Shown: positions 50,379 through 59,562, counted from the first letter of the stretch. The stretch is DNA of 64,000 nt from Virgisporangium ochraceum (GCF_016863655.1 NZ_BOPH01000088.1:186001-250000), one strand, 5' to 3'. The notes: generated by a model from the sequence alone, not told the origin. A program made the numbers and translations.

Positions 50379-53069
50379 ATGTCCACAGTGGACGTGCTGA
50401 CGGCACAGGGAGCCGTCGTACGGATCCGGCCGGTCACGCCGGCCGATACGGACCCGTTGCTGGCACTGCACGAACGCGCCAGTGACCGCAGCCGCTACCT
50501 GCGGTTCTTCAGCGGTGCGCCGTCCCTCCCGGGCGAGGTCGAGCGGCTGGTCCGGGCCGCCGACGGCAAACACCTGGCCCTGCTGGCCGAGGACGGCGGA
50601 CGGGCGATCGGGGTCGCCTCGTACGAGGTGACCGACGCCGACCACGCCGAGTTCGCCGTGCTGGTCGACGACGCCCGGCAGGGCGAGGGCGTCGGCACGT
50701 TGCTGCTGGAGCAGCTGGCGGCCGAGGCCCGCCGGCACGGGATCACCGAGCTCGTCGGTGAGGTGCTGCCGACGAACTCGATGATGCTGCGGGTCAGCCG
50801 GGACCTGGCTCCCGACACACCCCGCACGATGGATCACGAGTACGGGGTGGCGCGCGTGACGGTACCGACGACGCCCGACGCCGCCGCGCTGGCCGCCGTG
50901 TGCGCGCGTGACCGCACCGCGGCCCACCATTCCCTGCGACCGCTCCTGGCGCCGCGGTCCGTCGCCGTCGTCGGCGCCGGCCGGCAGCCGGGCGGGATCG
51001 GGCACGAGGTGCTGCGGGCACTGCTGGCCGGCGGGTTCACGGGCCCGGTGTACCCGGTCAACCCGCGCGCGGAGCGCATCGCGGGTCTGCCGGCGTACCC
51101 GTCCGTCGCGGCCGTTGCGGATCCGGTCGACCTGGCGGTGATCGCCGTGCCGGCCGGCCAGGTCCGCGACGTCGTCGCCGAGTGCGCCGCCAGCGGCGTC
51201 GGCGGTGCGGTCATCCTGACCGCGGGCCTCGCGGAGACCGGTGGGGAGGGCGCGGCGGCCCAGGCCGAGATCGTCCGGCTGGCCCGGGCGCACGGGCTGC
51301 GGCTGGTCGGGCCCAACTGCCTCGGGGTGGTCAACACCGACCCGGCCGTGCGGCTGAGCGCCACGTTCGCGCCGTCGCTACCGCCGGCCGGTGGGCTGGC
51401 GATCGCGTCGCAGTCCGGGGCGGTCGGGGTGGCGATCCTCGAGTCGGCCGCACGGACCGGAACCGGGGTGTCGAGCTTCGTGTCGTTGGGGAACAAGGCC
51501 GACATCAGCGGCAACGACCTGCTGGCCTACTGGTACGACGACCCGGCGACGAAGGCGGTCGCGCTGTACCTGGAGTCGTTCGGCAACCCGCGCCGGTTCG
51601 CCTGGACGGCCCGCGCCCTCGCCCGTCGCAAGCCGGTGCTCGCGGTCAAGAGCGGCCGCTCCAGCGGCGGCCGCCGGGCCGGGCTGTCACACACGGCGGC
51701 CGCCGCCGCGCCGGACGTGGCGGTGGACACGCTGTTCGCGCAGGCCGGCGTGATCCGCACCGACACCCTCGGCGAGCTCCTCGACGCCGCCCGGATGCTG
51801 ACCGACCAGCCGCTGCCCGGCGGGAACCGGCTCGCGGTGATCGGCAACGCCGGCGGTCTCAACATCCTGGCCGCCGACGCGGCCGAGGCCGCCGGCCTGA
51901 CCGTGCCGGAGCTGTCCGCCGGGGTGCGGCAACGGCTCCACGCCGCCGCACCGACGGCGGCCGGCACCGGCAACCCGGTCGACCTCGGCGCCGAGGCGAC
52001 CCCGGCCGCGCTCGCCACGTCGATCGCGGCGCTCGCGGCCAGCGGTGAGGTGGACGCCGTGGTCGCGTCGTTCGTCGCCACGCGCAGCAACGACATCACC
52101 GGTGCCCTGGCCGCCCTGGCCGCGGCGATCGACGACGCGGCCGAGCTGCCCGTCGCGGTCGCCGTCGTGGGCGCCAGCCAGCCCCCGACGGTGATCGGGT
52201 CCCGCCGGGCGCCGGTGTTCCCGCTGCCGGAGGAGGCCGTCCGGGCGCTCGGTCACGCGGCGCGGTACGCGGCCTGGCGCCGCGAGCCGCTGGGCCACCG
52301 ACCGCAACTGTCCGATGTGGACGCCCACCGCGCCCGCTCGATCGTCGACGCCGCCCTCGCCGCCGGTGGTGGCTGGCAGGACGCCGAGACCGCCCGCGAC
52401 CTGCTCGGCTGCTACGGCATCCCGGTGGTGCGGACCACCATGGCGCGCAGCGCCGACGAGGCGGTCGCGGCGGCCGCGGCGACCGGCTACCCGGTCGTGG
52501 TCAAGGCGGCCGCTCCCGACCTCGTGCACAAGAGCGACCTCGGCGCGGTGTGGCTCAACCTGCCCGACGCCGCGGCGGTGCGCGACGCGTACACGGCGGT
52601 CGGCCTGGCGCTGCGGCAGCCGGCTCCCGACGTCGTGGTCCAGACGATGGCCGACGCGGGTGCCGAACTCGTCGCCGGCGTCGTCCATGACCGGCTGTTC
52701 GGCTCGCTGGTCATGCTCGGCCTCGGCGGGGTACACACCGACCTGCTCGGCGACCGCGCGTTCCGGCTGCTGCCGGTCACCGACGCCGACGCCGCGGCGA
52801 TGTGGCGGTCACTGCGCGGCGCCCCGTTGCTCACCGGCTACCGGGGCGTCGCACCGGCCGACACCGCCGCCCTGGAGGACCTGCTGCTGCGTGTGGGCCG
52901 GCTCGCCGAGGACCTGCCCGAGGTCGCCGAGCTCGACCTGAACCCGGTGCTCGCCAGCGCCCGCGGCGTGCTGGCGGTCGACGTCAAGCTGCGGCTGTCT
53001 CCCGCCGACGGCGAACCGGACACCTACGTCCGGGCGCTGTCACCGGCGTCGGCCGGAACCACCCCGTGA
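50379..53069 (+). CDS. GNAT acetyltransferase fused to NDP-forming acyl-CoA synthetase
   Basis: An 896-residue fusion. Residues 1 to about 165 are a GNAT domain (acetyl-CoA motif RQGEGVGTLLLEQL); about 185-310 a CoA-binding Rossmann domain (VAVVGAGRQPGGIGHEVLRA); 325-620 the succinyl-CoA-ligase-like part (SQSGAVGVAILESA, GNKADISGNDLLAYW, GLSHTAAAAAPDVAV); 680-890 an ATP-grasp (GYPVVVKAAAPDLVHKSDLG). E. coli Pka/PatZ has the reverse order with GNAT last. The synthetase half could make ATP from acetyl-CoA, or be a regulatory pseudoenzyme for lysine acetylation. A DevR-type box and the pfl genes nearby favour an acetate/ATP role; unproven. Confidence 0.9.
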   Translation: MSTVDVLTAQGAVVRIRPVTPADTDPLLALHERASDRSRYLRFFSGAPSLPGEVERLVRAADGKHLALLAEDGGRAIGVASYEVTDADHAEFAVLVDDARQGEGVGTLLLEQLAAEARRHGITELVGEVLPTNSMMLRVSRDLAPDTPRTMDHEYGVARVTVPTTPDAAALAAVCARDRTAAHHSLRPLLAPRSVAVVGAGRQPGGIGHEVLRALLAGGFTGPVYPVNPRAERIAGLPAYPSVAAVADPVDLAVIAVPAGQVRDVVAECAASGVGGAVILTAGLAETGGEGAAAQAEIVRLARAHGLRLVGPNCLGVVNTDPAVRLSATFAPSLPPAGGLAIASQSGAVGVAILESAARTGTGVSSFVSLGNKADISGNDLLAYWYDDPATKAVALYLESFGNPRRFAWTARALARRKPVLAVKSGRSSGGRRAGLSHTAAAAAPDVAVDTLFAQAGVIRTDTLGELLDAARMLTDQPLPGGNRLAVIGNAGGLNILAADAAEAAGLTVPELSAGVRQRLHAAAPTAAGTGNPVDLGAEATPAALATSIAALAASGEVDAVVASFVATRSNDITGALAALAAAIDDAAELPVAVAVVGASQPPTVIGSRRAPVFPLPEEAVRALGHAARYAAWRREPLGHRPQLSDVDAHRARSIVDAALAAGGGWQDAETARDLLGCYGIPVVRTTMARSADEAVAAAAATGYPVVVKAAAPDLVHKSDLGAVWLNLPDAAAVRDAYTAVGLALRQPAPDVVVQTMADAGAELVAGVVHDRLFGSLVMLGLGGVHTDLLGDRAFRLLPVTDADAAAMWRSLRGAPLLTGYRGVAPADTAALEDLLLRVGRLAEDLPEVAELDLNPVLASARGVLAVDVKLRLSPADGEPDTYVRALSPASAGTTP

Positions 53070-53075
53070 ACGCGG

Positions 53076-53109
53076 CGGGACGGACGCCGGGGGAGCGGCG
53101 CCCGTCCCG
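53076..53109. terminator. Hairpin between the acyl-CoA synthetase and hsp20 genes
   Basis: A 14-bp stem with one mismatch (CGGGACGGACGCCG with CGGCGCCCGTCCCG) and a 6-base loop, placed exactly between two converging stops. Confidence 0.65.
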
Positions 53110-53119
53110 GTTCCGGATG

Positions 53120-53506
53120 TCAGGTGACGGGAATCTCGCGCACGTCCGGAGCGTCCGGGGTCAGCGGCACGGTCACCTCGAGGATGCCCTTGTCGTAGCT
53201 GGCCCTGATCGCCGCGGTGTCGGCGTTCTCGGGCAGCCGCACCGTGCGGCGCATCGCGCCGTAACGGAACTCCGACCGGCCGGCCGTCTTCTCCTCCTCC
53301 TTGCGCTCGGCCCGGATCGTCAGCATGTTGTTGGCGACGGTGATGTGGACGTCCTTCGCCGGGTCCATCCCGGGGATCTCGGCCCGCACCGAGTACTGCT
53401 CGTCGGTGAGGGTGTCCTCCACCCGGATCAGGTGGGACCTGGGCGTCAGCTCCATGTCGAAGAACTCGCCGAAGTCGCCGAAGAGCCGGGGCAGCAACGC
53501 GGTCAT
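53120..53506 (-). CDS. HspX/Acr-like small heat-shock protein (Hsp20)
   Basis: A 128-residue alpha-crystallin protein. Segments YSVRAEIPGMDPAKDVHITV, NMLTIRAERKEE, GRSEFRYGAMRRTVRLPENA and YDKGILEVTVPL closely follow M. tuberculosis HspX (Rv2031c), the hallmark DosR-induced chaperone that holds unfolding proteins during dormancy. It is slightly shorter at the N end than HspX (144 residues). AGGAGGT precedes ATG 53506 by eight bases. Paired DevR-type boxes lie upstream. Confidence 0.95.
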   Translation of the reverse strand: MTALLPRLFGDFGEFFDMELTPRSHLIRVEDTLTDEQYSVRAEIPGMDPAKDVHITVANNMLTIRAERKEEEKTAGRSEFRYGAMRRTVRLPENADTAAIRASYDKGILEVTVPLTPDAPDVREIPVT

Positions 53507-53565
53507 GGTGTACACCTCCTTCCTGCCTACACCTCCATCCGACGCCGGTGCCGCGGGGGCCGACA

Positions 53566-53602
53566 GGGTCGGACGACCCCCCGCCGACGGGACCATCGCC
53601 CG
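53566..53602. promoter_or_regulatory. Paired DevR-type boxes between hsp20 and the cNMP-CBS gene
   Basis: GGGTCGGACGACCC (53566-53579) and GGGACCATCGCCCG (53589-53602), spaced 23 bp. They lie 60-96 nt upstream of hsp20 and 71-107 nt upstream of GTG 53673. Confidence 0.75.
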
Positions 53603-53672
53603 ACGCGGTCTTGCCACCCGCGGCTCCCGCGGCGGACGCTGGGGACCGTCGCGGCCCGAGGGAGGTGACGCC

Positions 53673-55478
53673 GTGCTGCAGATCGCCGGGTTCCTCGGCG
53701 GTCAGGCCCCGTTCGACGCGCTCGCCGACGGGGACCTCGACCGGTTGGTGAGCCGCGTGGACGTGGAGTACTTCGCCGCGGGCGCGACGGTCGTCGCCGA
53801 GGACGTCGAGCGGCTGGAGCACCTGTGGGTGGTGCGCACCGGCGCGCTGGAGGTGCTCGACCGCGGCCGGGTCGTCGACCTGCTCGGGCCGGGCGACATG
53901 TTCGGCCACCTGTGGCTGCTGGCCGGCCTGCCACCGCGGCTGCTGGTGCGGGCGCACGAGGAGAGCCTGCTGCTGCGGGTCCCCGATCCCCGTGGCTACC
54001 TGGAGCGGCCCGACCTGCTGCGGTTCGCGGCCGTTCCGGCGCACGCCGGTGGCGCCCGGTTCACCGGGTCCGACGTCGTCGTCACCGACCGGCGCCTGGA
54101 CCAGGTGATGCGACCGGTCGTCTGGGCCGCGGCCGACGAGCCGGTCCGCGTGGTGGCCGACCGGATCGGCGCGGCGGGACAGTCGTGCGCGCTGGTGCGG
54201 GTCACGGGCGGGACCGGCATCGTCACCGACAACGACTTCCGGCGTCACGTCGCCACTGGACGGGTCGACGCCGACGCGCCGGTCGTGGGACTCGCCACCG
54301 TGCCCGCGCTCACCGTCGACGTGGCGGCCTCCCGCGCGGCGGCGCTGCTGTGCATGGTCGAGCACGGCGTGCACCACCTCGTGGTCACCGACGCCGGCGT
54401 TCCGGTCGGGATCGTGCGGGTGGTCGACCTCGCCCGGGCCGAGCTGCGCGACCCGATCCTGGTGCGCGCGGCGGTGGCGAACGCGACGTCGGTCGACGAG
54501 CTCGCCGACGCCGCCCGGCTGCTGCCCACGACGATCGGCGAGCTGTCCGACGACGGCGTGCCGGCGACGCGGATCGGCGCGGTGCACGCCGCCGTCGTCG
54601 ACGCGGTCGTACGGCGGGTGCTGGAGCTGCGCCACGACCCCGTGCTCGACGGCGTGCGCCTGTCCTGGGTGCTGCTCGGCTCGCTCGCCCGCCGCGAACC
54701 GCTGCCACTGTCCGATGTGGACACCGCGCTGGTCTGGGACGACACCCCCGACGATGCGGCCGCCGCGATCCGGTCGGCCGCCCGCGAGGTGCTGCGTGAC
54801 GTCCAGCGGTGCGGGCTGGCCCTGTGCACCAACGGCGCCAACGCCCACAACCCGTTGTTCAGCCGGTCCCGGTCGGGCTGGGTCGAGGCGGCCCGGCGGT
54901 GGCAGGACGACCCGACCGCCGAGAACGCGCTGCTGCTCTCGGCGATGGTCGCCGACAGCCGGCCGCTGACCGAACCGGCCCTGGGCCACGCGTTGACCGA
55001 CCGGATCGGCTCGCACACCCGCACCACGCAGTTCCTGCGGGCGATGCTCAGCGAGGCGCTGGCGTGGCGGCCGCCGATCGGGTTCGTGCGTGACTTCGTC
55101 GTGCAGCACACCGGTGAACACCGGGGCCAGCTGGACCTGAAGGCGGGCGGTCTGATGCCGGTGGTGGGGCTGGCCCGGTGGATCGCCGTCGTCAGCGGCG
55201 ACGCGAGCGGCACGACCCCCGACCGCATCCGGCGCGGGGTCGAGGTCGGCCTGCTGAGCGCCAACGAGGCGGACATGCTGGTGGGCGGCTTCGTCGACGC
55301 CTACTCGTTGCTGCTGGCCCACGAGGTGGCCGCCGTCCGGGCGGGCAGCCCGGTGTCGACGTTCATCGCGCCGGGCGACCTCGGTCCGCTCACCCGCCGG
55401 CACCTGCGCGAGTCGTTCCGGGCGATCGCGCTGATCCAGGGCCGGGTCGACCGGGACTGGATGATGCGGGTCCGATGA
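53673..55478 (+). CDS. cNMP-binding, paired-CBS, DUF294 nucleotidyltransferase protein
   Basis: A 601-residue signalling protein: a cyclic-nucleotide-binding fold (about 1-115, YFAAGATVVAEDVERLEHLWV, GPGDMFGHLWLLAG), two CBS motifs (120-255, TGIVTDNDFRRHV, HHLVVTDAGVPVGIVRV), a GlnD-like nucleotidyltransferase (near 335-350, LGSLARREPLPLSDVDTALV with the G-S and D-x-D pattern), and a DUF294 C-terminal helical domain. Such proteins may nucleotidylate a partner in response to cAMP and adenylate charge; no target is proven. GTG 53673 follows GGGAGG. It overlaps the exonuclease gene by 4 nt and shares the hsp20 boxes. Confidence 0.88.
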   Translation: MLQIAGFLGGQAPFDALADGDLDRLVSRVDVEYFAAGATVVAEDVERLEHLWVVRTGALEVLDRGRVVDLLGPGDMFGHLWLLAGLPPRLLVRAHEESLLLRVPDPRGYLERPDLLRFAAVPAHAGGARFTGSDVVVTDRRLDQVMRPVVWAAADEPVRVVADRIGAAGQSCALVRVTGGTGIVTDNDFRRHVATGRVDADAPVVGLATVPALTVDVAASRAAALLCMVEHGVHHLVVTDAGVPVGIVRVVDLARAELRDPILVRAAVANATSVDELADAARLLPTTIGELSDDGVPATRIGAVHAAVVDAVVRRVLELRHDPVLDGVRLSWVLLGSLARREPLPLSDVDTALVWDDTPDDAAAAIRSAAREVLRDVQRCGLALCTNGANAHNPLFSRSRSGWVEAARRWQDDPTAENALLLSAMVADSRPLTEPALGHALTDRIGSHTRTTQFLRAMLSEALAWRPPIGFVRDFVVQHTGEHRGQLDLKAGGLMPVVGLARWIAVVSGDASGTTPDRIRRGVEVGLLSANEADMLVGGFVDAYSLLLAHEVAAVRAGSPVSTFIAPGDLGPLTRRHLRESFRAIALIQGRVDRDWMMRVR

Positions 55479-56098
55479 GGAGGCGGCTACCGGGGCCCGA
55501 TCCCCGCACGCCGTGGCGGGCGGCCGAGTTCTGCGTCCTCGACCTGGAGACGACCGGGCTCGACCTGTCCCGCGACGACATCGTGTCCTACGGCGCCGCC
55601 CTCGTGGTCGGTGGCCGGATCCCGTGCGGGCGCGTGGTCTACCGCGAGGTGCGGCCCGTCCGTCCGGTCTCGGTGGAGTCGGTGACCGTCCATGGCCTGC
55701 GCGCCACCGACCTCGCCGGCGCGCCGGCCCTCGACGACGTCGTCCATGAGGTCGTCGACCTGTTGTCGGGTCGCGTCCTGGTCGCGCACGCGGCGTGGGT
55801 GGAGCGGGCGTTCCTCGACCGGGCGCTGCGCGCGCACGGACACCGCACCGCCCGCGCGGTGGTCGACACGGCGGCGCTGCTGCGGGCCCTGCGCCTCGCC
55901 GGGTCCGGCACCGGAGCCGAGCCGAACCTGGAGGCGGCCGCCCGGCGGCTGGGCCTGCCCGTGCACACCCCGCACCACGCCCTGGGCGACGCGTTCACCA
56001 CCGCCCAGCTGTTCCTCGCGCTCGCCACCCGGCTGGAACGCGGGCGGACGCTGACGGTGCGCGACCTGTGCCGGATCTCCGCCCACCACGCGCGGTGA
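55475..56098 (+). CDS. DnaQ-like 3'-5' exonuclease
   Basis: A 207-residue DEDDh exonuclease. Exo I is FCVLDLETTGLDLSRDD, Exo II VLVAHAAWVERAFLDRAL, and Exo III has PHHALGDAFTTAQLFLAL with the catalytic His. It should degrade DNA or RNA 3' ends with two metal ions. It is not the polymerase epsilon subunit by context: the ATG overlaps the stop of the cNMP-CBS-DUF294 gene, a pairing seen in many bacteria. It may be controlled by, or act with, that signalling protein. Confidence 0.9.
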   Translation: MRRRLPGPDPRTPWRAAEFCVLDLETTGLDLSRDDIVSYGAALVVGGRIPCGRVVYREVRPVRPVSVESVTVHGLRATDLAGAPALDDVVHEVVDLLSGRVLVAHAAWVERAFLDRALRAHGHRTARAVVDTAALLRALRLAGSGTGAEPNLEAAARRLGLPVHTPHHALGDAFTTAQLFLALATRLERGRTLTVRDLCRISAHHAR

Positions 56099-56179
56099 CG
56101 CCCGGAGAACGGGTTCGTCCGGGACGAGCCATGGACGGGTGTCTGTCCCTAGGATGACGGGGACTTCGAGGAGGCGTCG

Positions 56180-57094
56180 ATGCGTGCTGTGGTGGTCGCC
56201 GCGTTGGGTGGGCCGGAGGGTCTTCAGGTCGTCGAGCAGCCGGATCCGGCCCCCGACACGGGCCAGGTGCTGGTCCGGGTGCGCGGAGCCTGCGTCAACC
56301 CGGCCGACATCGGCGCGCGGATCGGGCAGATCCCGGGCGGGCCGGTGCCGCCGCCGTTCCTGCTGGGATGGGACATCGCGGGCGAGGTCGTCGGGGTCGG
56401 CGCCGGGGTCACGGAGTTCGACGTGGGCGACCGGGTCGTCGGGATGATCCCGTGGTTCATCACCCGTGGCGCCGTCGGTGGGTACGTGGAGCTGGTCGCG
56501 GCGGACGCCGAGTGGCTGGTCCCGGTGCCGGACGGCCTCGACCCGGTCGCCGCCGCGACCATTCCGCTCAACGCGCTCACCGCCCACCAGGCCCTGGAGA
56601 TGATGGCGCTGTCCGAACCGTCCACCATCCTGGTGACCGGCGTGAGCGGCGCCGTGGGCGGCTTCGCCGCCCGGATGGCGGCGCGCGCGGGACACCGGGT
56701 GCTGGCCCAGGCCAGCGACGGCGACGAGGACTGGGTCGCCGGCCTCGGCGTCGACACCGTGATCCCGCGGTCGGCCGATCTGGCGGCGGCCGGGCCGGCG
56801 CCGTACGTGCTCGACGCGGTGCCCCTGGGAGCGCCGGCCGGCGCCGCGGTCGCCGACGGCGGCGTGCTCATCACCACCCGCCCGACGCCGCCGGTCGACC
56901 CCGCGCGCGGCGTGCGCCAGGAGATCGTGATGGTGCACCTGGACCGGGAGCTGCTGCGCACCCTGGTCGGGGACGTGGCCGCCGGCCGGCTGCCCGCCCG
57001 GGTGGCCGCAACGGTGCCGTTGGTGGAGGCGGCCGACGCGCACCGCCGCGTCGAGGCGGGTGGCCTACGCGGCAAGCTGGTCCTCGTCCCGTAG
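56180..57094 (+). CDS. Quinone-oxidoreductase-like MDR enzyme
   Basis: A 304-residue zinc-free medium-chain dehydrogenase: GroES-like N-terminal domain (VRGACVNPADIGARIGQIPG, FLLGWDIAGEVVGVGAGV) and a Rossmann domain (ILVTGVSGAVGGFAARMA). These enzymes reduce quinones or enones with NADPH. GAGGAGG precedes ATG 56180. It is 81 nt after the exonuclease gene and no DevR-type box was found before it. Its last 30 nt overlap the convergent P-type ATPase gene. Confidence 0.88.
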   Translation: MRAVVVAALGGPEGLQVVEQPDPAPDTGQVLVRVRGACVNPADIGARIGQIPGGPVPPPFLLGWDIAGEVVGVGAGVTEFDVGDRVVGMIPWFITRGAVGGYVELVAADAEWLVPVPDGLDPVAAATIPLNALTAHQALEMMALSEPSTILVTGVSGAVGGFAARMAARAGHRVLAQASDGDEDWVAGLGVDTVIPRSADLAAAGPAPYVLDAVPLGAPAGAAVADGGVLITTRPTPPVDPARGVRQEIVMVHLDRELLRTLVGDVAAGRLPARVAATVPLVEAADAHRRVEAGGLRGKLVLVP

Positions 57095-59545
57095 CGCGCG
57101 CCGTTTGAGGACGAAGGTCACGAGACCGGGCACCGCGGCCACCACGGCGCACAGCGCCACGTCGGCCGGCGACAGCCACGCGGTGCCGAGCAGGCTCCGC
57201 AACGGTCCGACCCAGACGCCGGCGAGCTGCAGGACCAGCGACGACCCGACCGCGAGGTCGAGCGCCCGGTTGCGGGGCCCGTCGCCGCGGATGGCGAGGG
57301 CGACCCCGAGCTGCGCCAGCCCGAGGACGGTGAACAGCACCGACTGCCACGGCCGGCCGTTCGCGTCGGCGACGACCGCGGCGGCCAGCGCCACGGCCGT
57401 GATCAGGCCACCGGTGACGAGCACGCGCCGGGCCAGACCGTCGCCGAGGATCGCCTCGTCGGGTGTCCTCGGTGGACGGTCCATCGTGGACGGGTCGGCG
57501 GGCTCGGCGCCCAGGGCCACGCCGGGCAGGCCGTGGGTGAGCATGTTGATCCACAGGATCTGGGCGGGGAGCAGCGGGACGGCGAGGCCGAGGAACGGAC
57601 CGACGAGCATCACCGCCACCTCGGCGAGCCCGCCGGACAGGGCGTAGGCGAGGAACCGGCGGATGTTGGTGTAGATCCGCCGGCCCTCCTCGACCGCCGC
57701 GGCGACGGTCGCGAGGTTGTCGTCGGCGAGCACCAGGTCGGCGGCCTGCCGGGCCGCCTCCGTGCCGCTCCGGCCCATGGCGACGCCGATGTCGGCGGCG
57801 CGCAGTGCCGGTGCGTCGTTGACGCCGTCACCGGTCATCGCCACCACCTCGCCGTCGCGCTGCAGGGCGCGCATGATGGTGAGCTTCTGCTCGGGCCGGG
57901 TGCGGGCGAAGACGTGCGCGGCGGGCAGCGGGCCGTCGGGGAGCCGGTCGCCGGTGATGACGCGTCGGGCGGGAAGCCCGACCCGGTCGGCGATCGCGGC
58001 CGCGGTGGCGGGGTGGTCGCCGGTGACGAGCAGCAGCCGGATGCCGGCGCGGGTGATCGTCGACACGGCCCGACCGGCCTCGGCGCGCATCGGGTCGATG
58101 AGGGCGACCAGCCCCAGCAGGTCGAGGTCGCGTTCGGGTTCGTCGGGGATCCGGTCGGTGCGGCGGCCCGCGACGGCCAGGACCCGGTAGCCGTCCGCAC
58201 CCAGGCGGCGGGCCGTCGCGAGCATGTCCGGCCGGATGTCGGTGAGCATCCGTTCCGGAGCGCCCTTGCTGGCGACGAGGTAGCCGCCGTCGGGGAGGGC
58301 GTGCACGGTCGTCATGCGTAGCCGGGCCTCGTCGAACGGGATCTCCGCGACGCGCGGGTGGGTGTCCCGTGTGGACGGTGGGACGCCGCAGCGGGCCGCG
58401 GCGACGATCAGGGCGGCCTCCATGGGGTCACCGACCGCGGTCCACCGGCCGTCGTCGCCGCGCGGAGCGGCCAGGTCGGCGTCGGTGCACAGCAGCATCG
58501 CGAGGGCCAGCCCGGCGACCTCCGGGCGGTCGACGACCGGTCCGGGCTCGTAGCCGGTTCCGGTGAGGGTCCGCGTGGTCCCGTCGGGGAGCACGACCCG
58601 CTCGACGGACATGACGCCCTCGGTCAGCGTGCCGGTCTTGTCCGTCGCGATGACGGTCACCGATCCGAGCGTCTCCACCGCCGGCAGCCGGCGCACGATG
58701 GCCTGGCGCCGGGCCATCCGGTGGGCGCCGAGGGCCAGCGCCACCGTGACGACCGCCGGCAGCGACTCGGGCACCGCCGCGACCGTGAGGCTCACCGCGG
58801 CGAGAACCATGTCGGCCAGCGGCAGCCCTCGCAGGAGCCCGCTGACGAGCACGAGGAGGGACAGCGCGACGGTCGCGACGGCGAGGCCCCGGCCGAGTCC
58901 GGCGAGCCTGCGCTGCAGGGGCGTGCTGCGCCGCGGGGTCGCGGCGACCAGGGCCGCGATCCGGCCGAGCGCGCTGTCGGCGCCGGTGCGCACGACCACG
59001 GCCACCCCGCGACCGGTCGCCACGACGGTTCCGGCGGCCAGCTCGTCCGCGGTGGACCGGGAAACGGGGACCGACTCGCCGGTCAACGCCGACTCGTCCA
59101 CGGTCAGCCGGACCGCCTCGGTCAGCGTCGCGTCGGCGGGCACGACGTCGCCGGCCTGCACCCGGATCAGGTCGTCGGGCACCAGGTCGGCGGCCGGGAG
59201 CACGACCTCGGCGCCGTCCCGCACGACCCGCGCCGACGGCGCCGCCAGCCGGCGCAGGGCCGCGACTGCCCGGTCGGCCCGGACCTCCTGCACGACCCCG
59301 ACGGTCGTGTTCAGCACGATGACGAGCCCGATCACGATCAGGTCGGCCACGTCGCGCAGGGCGGCGGTCACGGCCATCGCCGCCAGCAGCACCAGGATCA
59401 GCGGGTCCCGCAGCTGGCCGCCGACGCGGGCGGCCAGCCGGGGCGGTGCCGGCTCGGGCAGGACGTTGGGTCCGCTCCGGGCCCGACGTTCGGCGACGTC
59501 GGTGGTGGACAACCCACCCCGGCTGACGGGCGAGGTCGCGATCAT
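57065..59545 (-). CDS. P-type cation ATPase, CtpF-like
   Basis: An 826-residue P2-type ATPase. N-terminal cation ATPase domain, TGES at 155-158, PESLP in M4 (259-263), the phosphorylated Asp302 in DKTGTLTEG, KGAPERM for ATP binding, and TGDGVNDAPALRAADIG in the hinge, then six C-terminal helices. PE-x-LP and length fit calcium/manganese pumps. CtpF (Rv1997), its mycobacterial counterpart, is DosR-regulated. It follows the two nitroreductase genes (17-nt gap), so it belongs to the operon led from the boxes at 61621. The ion is not certain. Confidence 0.93.
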   Translation of the reverse strand: MIATSPVSRGGLSTTDVAERRARSGPNVLPEPAPPRLAARVGGQLRDPLILVLLAAMAVTAALRDVADLIVIGLVIVLNTTVGVVQEVRADRAVAALRRLAAPSARVVRDGAEVVLPAADLVPDDLIRVQAGDVVPADATLTEAVRLTVDESALTGESVPVSRSTADELAAGTVVATGRGVAVVVRTGADSALGRIAALVAATPRRSTPLQRRLAGLGRGLAVATVALSLLVLVSGLLRGLPLADMVLAAVSLTVAAVPESLPAVVTVALALGAHRMARRQAIVRRLPAVETLGSVTVIATDKTGTLTEGVMSVERVVLPDGTTRTLTGTGYEPGPVVDRPEVAGLALAMLLCTDADLAAPRGDDGRWTAVGDPMEAALIVAAARCGVPPSTRDTHPRVAEIPFDEARLRMTTVHALPDGGYLVASKGAPERMLTDIRPDMLATARRLGADGYRVLAVAGRRTDRIPDEPERDLDLLGLVALIDPMRAEAGRAVSTITRAGIRLLLVTGDHPATAAAIADRVGLPARRVITGDRLPDGPLPAAHVFARTRPEQKLTIMRALQRDGEVVAMTGDGVNDAPALRAADIGVAMGRSGTEAARQAADLVLADDNLATVAAAVEEGRRIYTNIRRFLAYALSGGLAEVAVMLVGPFLGLAVPLLPAQILWINMLTHGLPGVALGAEPADPSTMDRPPRTPDEAILGDGLARRVLVTGGLITAVALAAAVVADANGRPWQSVLFTVLGLAQLGVALAIRGDGPRNRALDLAVGSSLVLQLAGVWVGPLRSLLGTAWLSPADVALCAVVAAVPGLVTFVLKRRALRDEDQLAA

Positions 59546-59562
59546 CGGTCCTCCGTTGGTGC

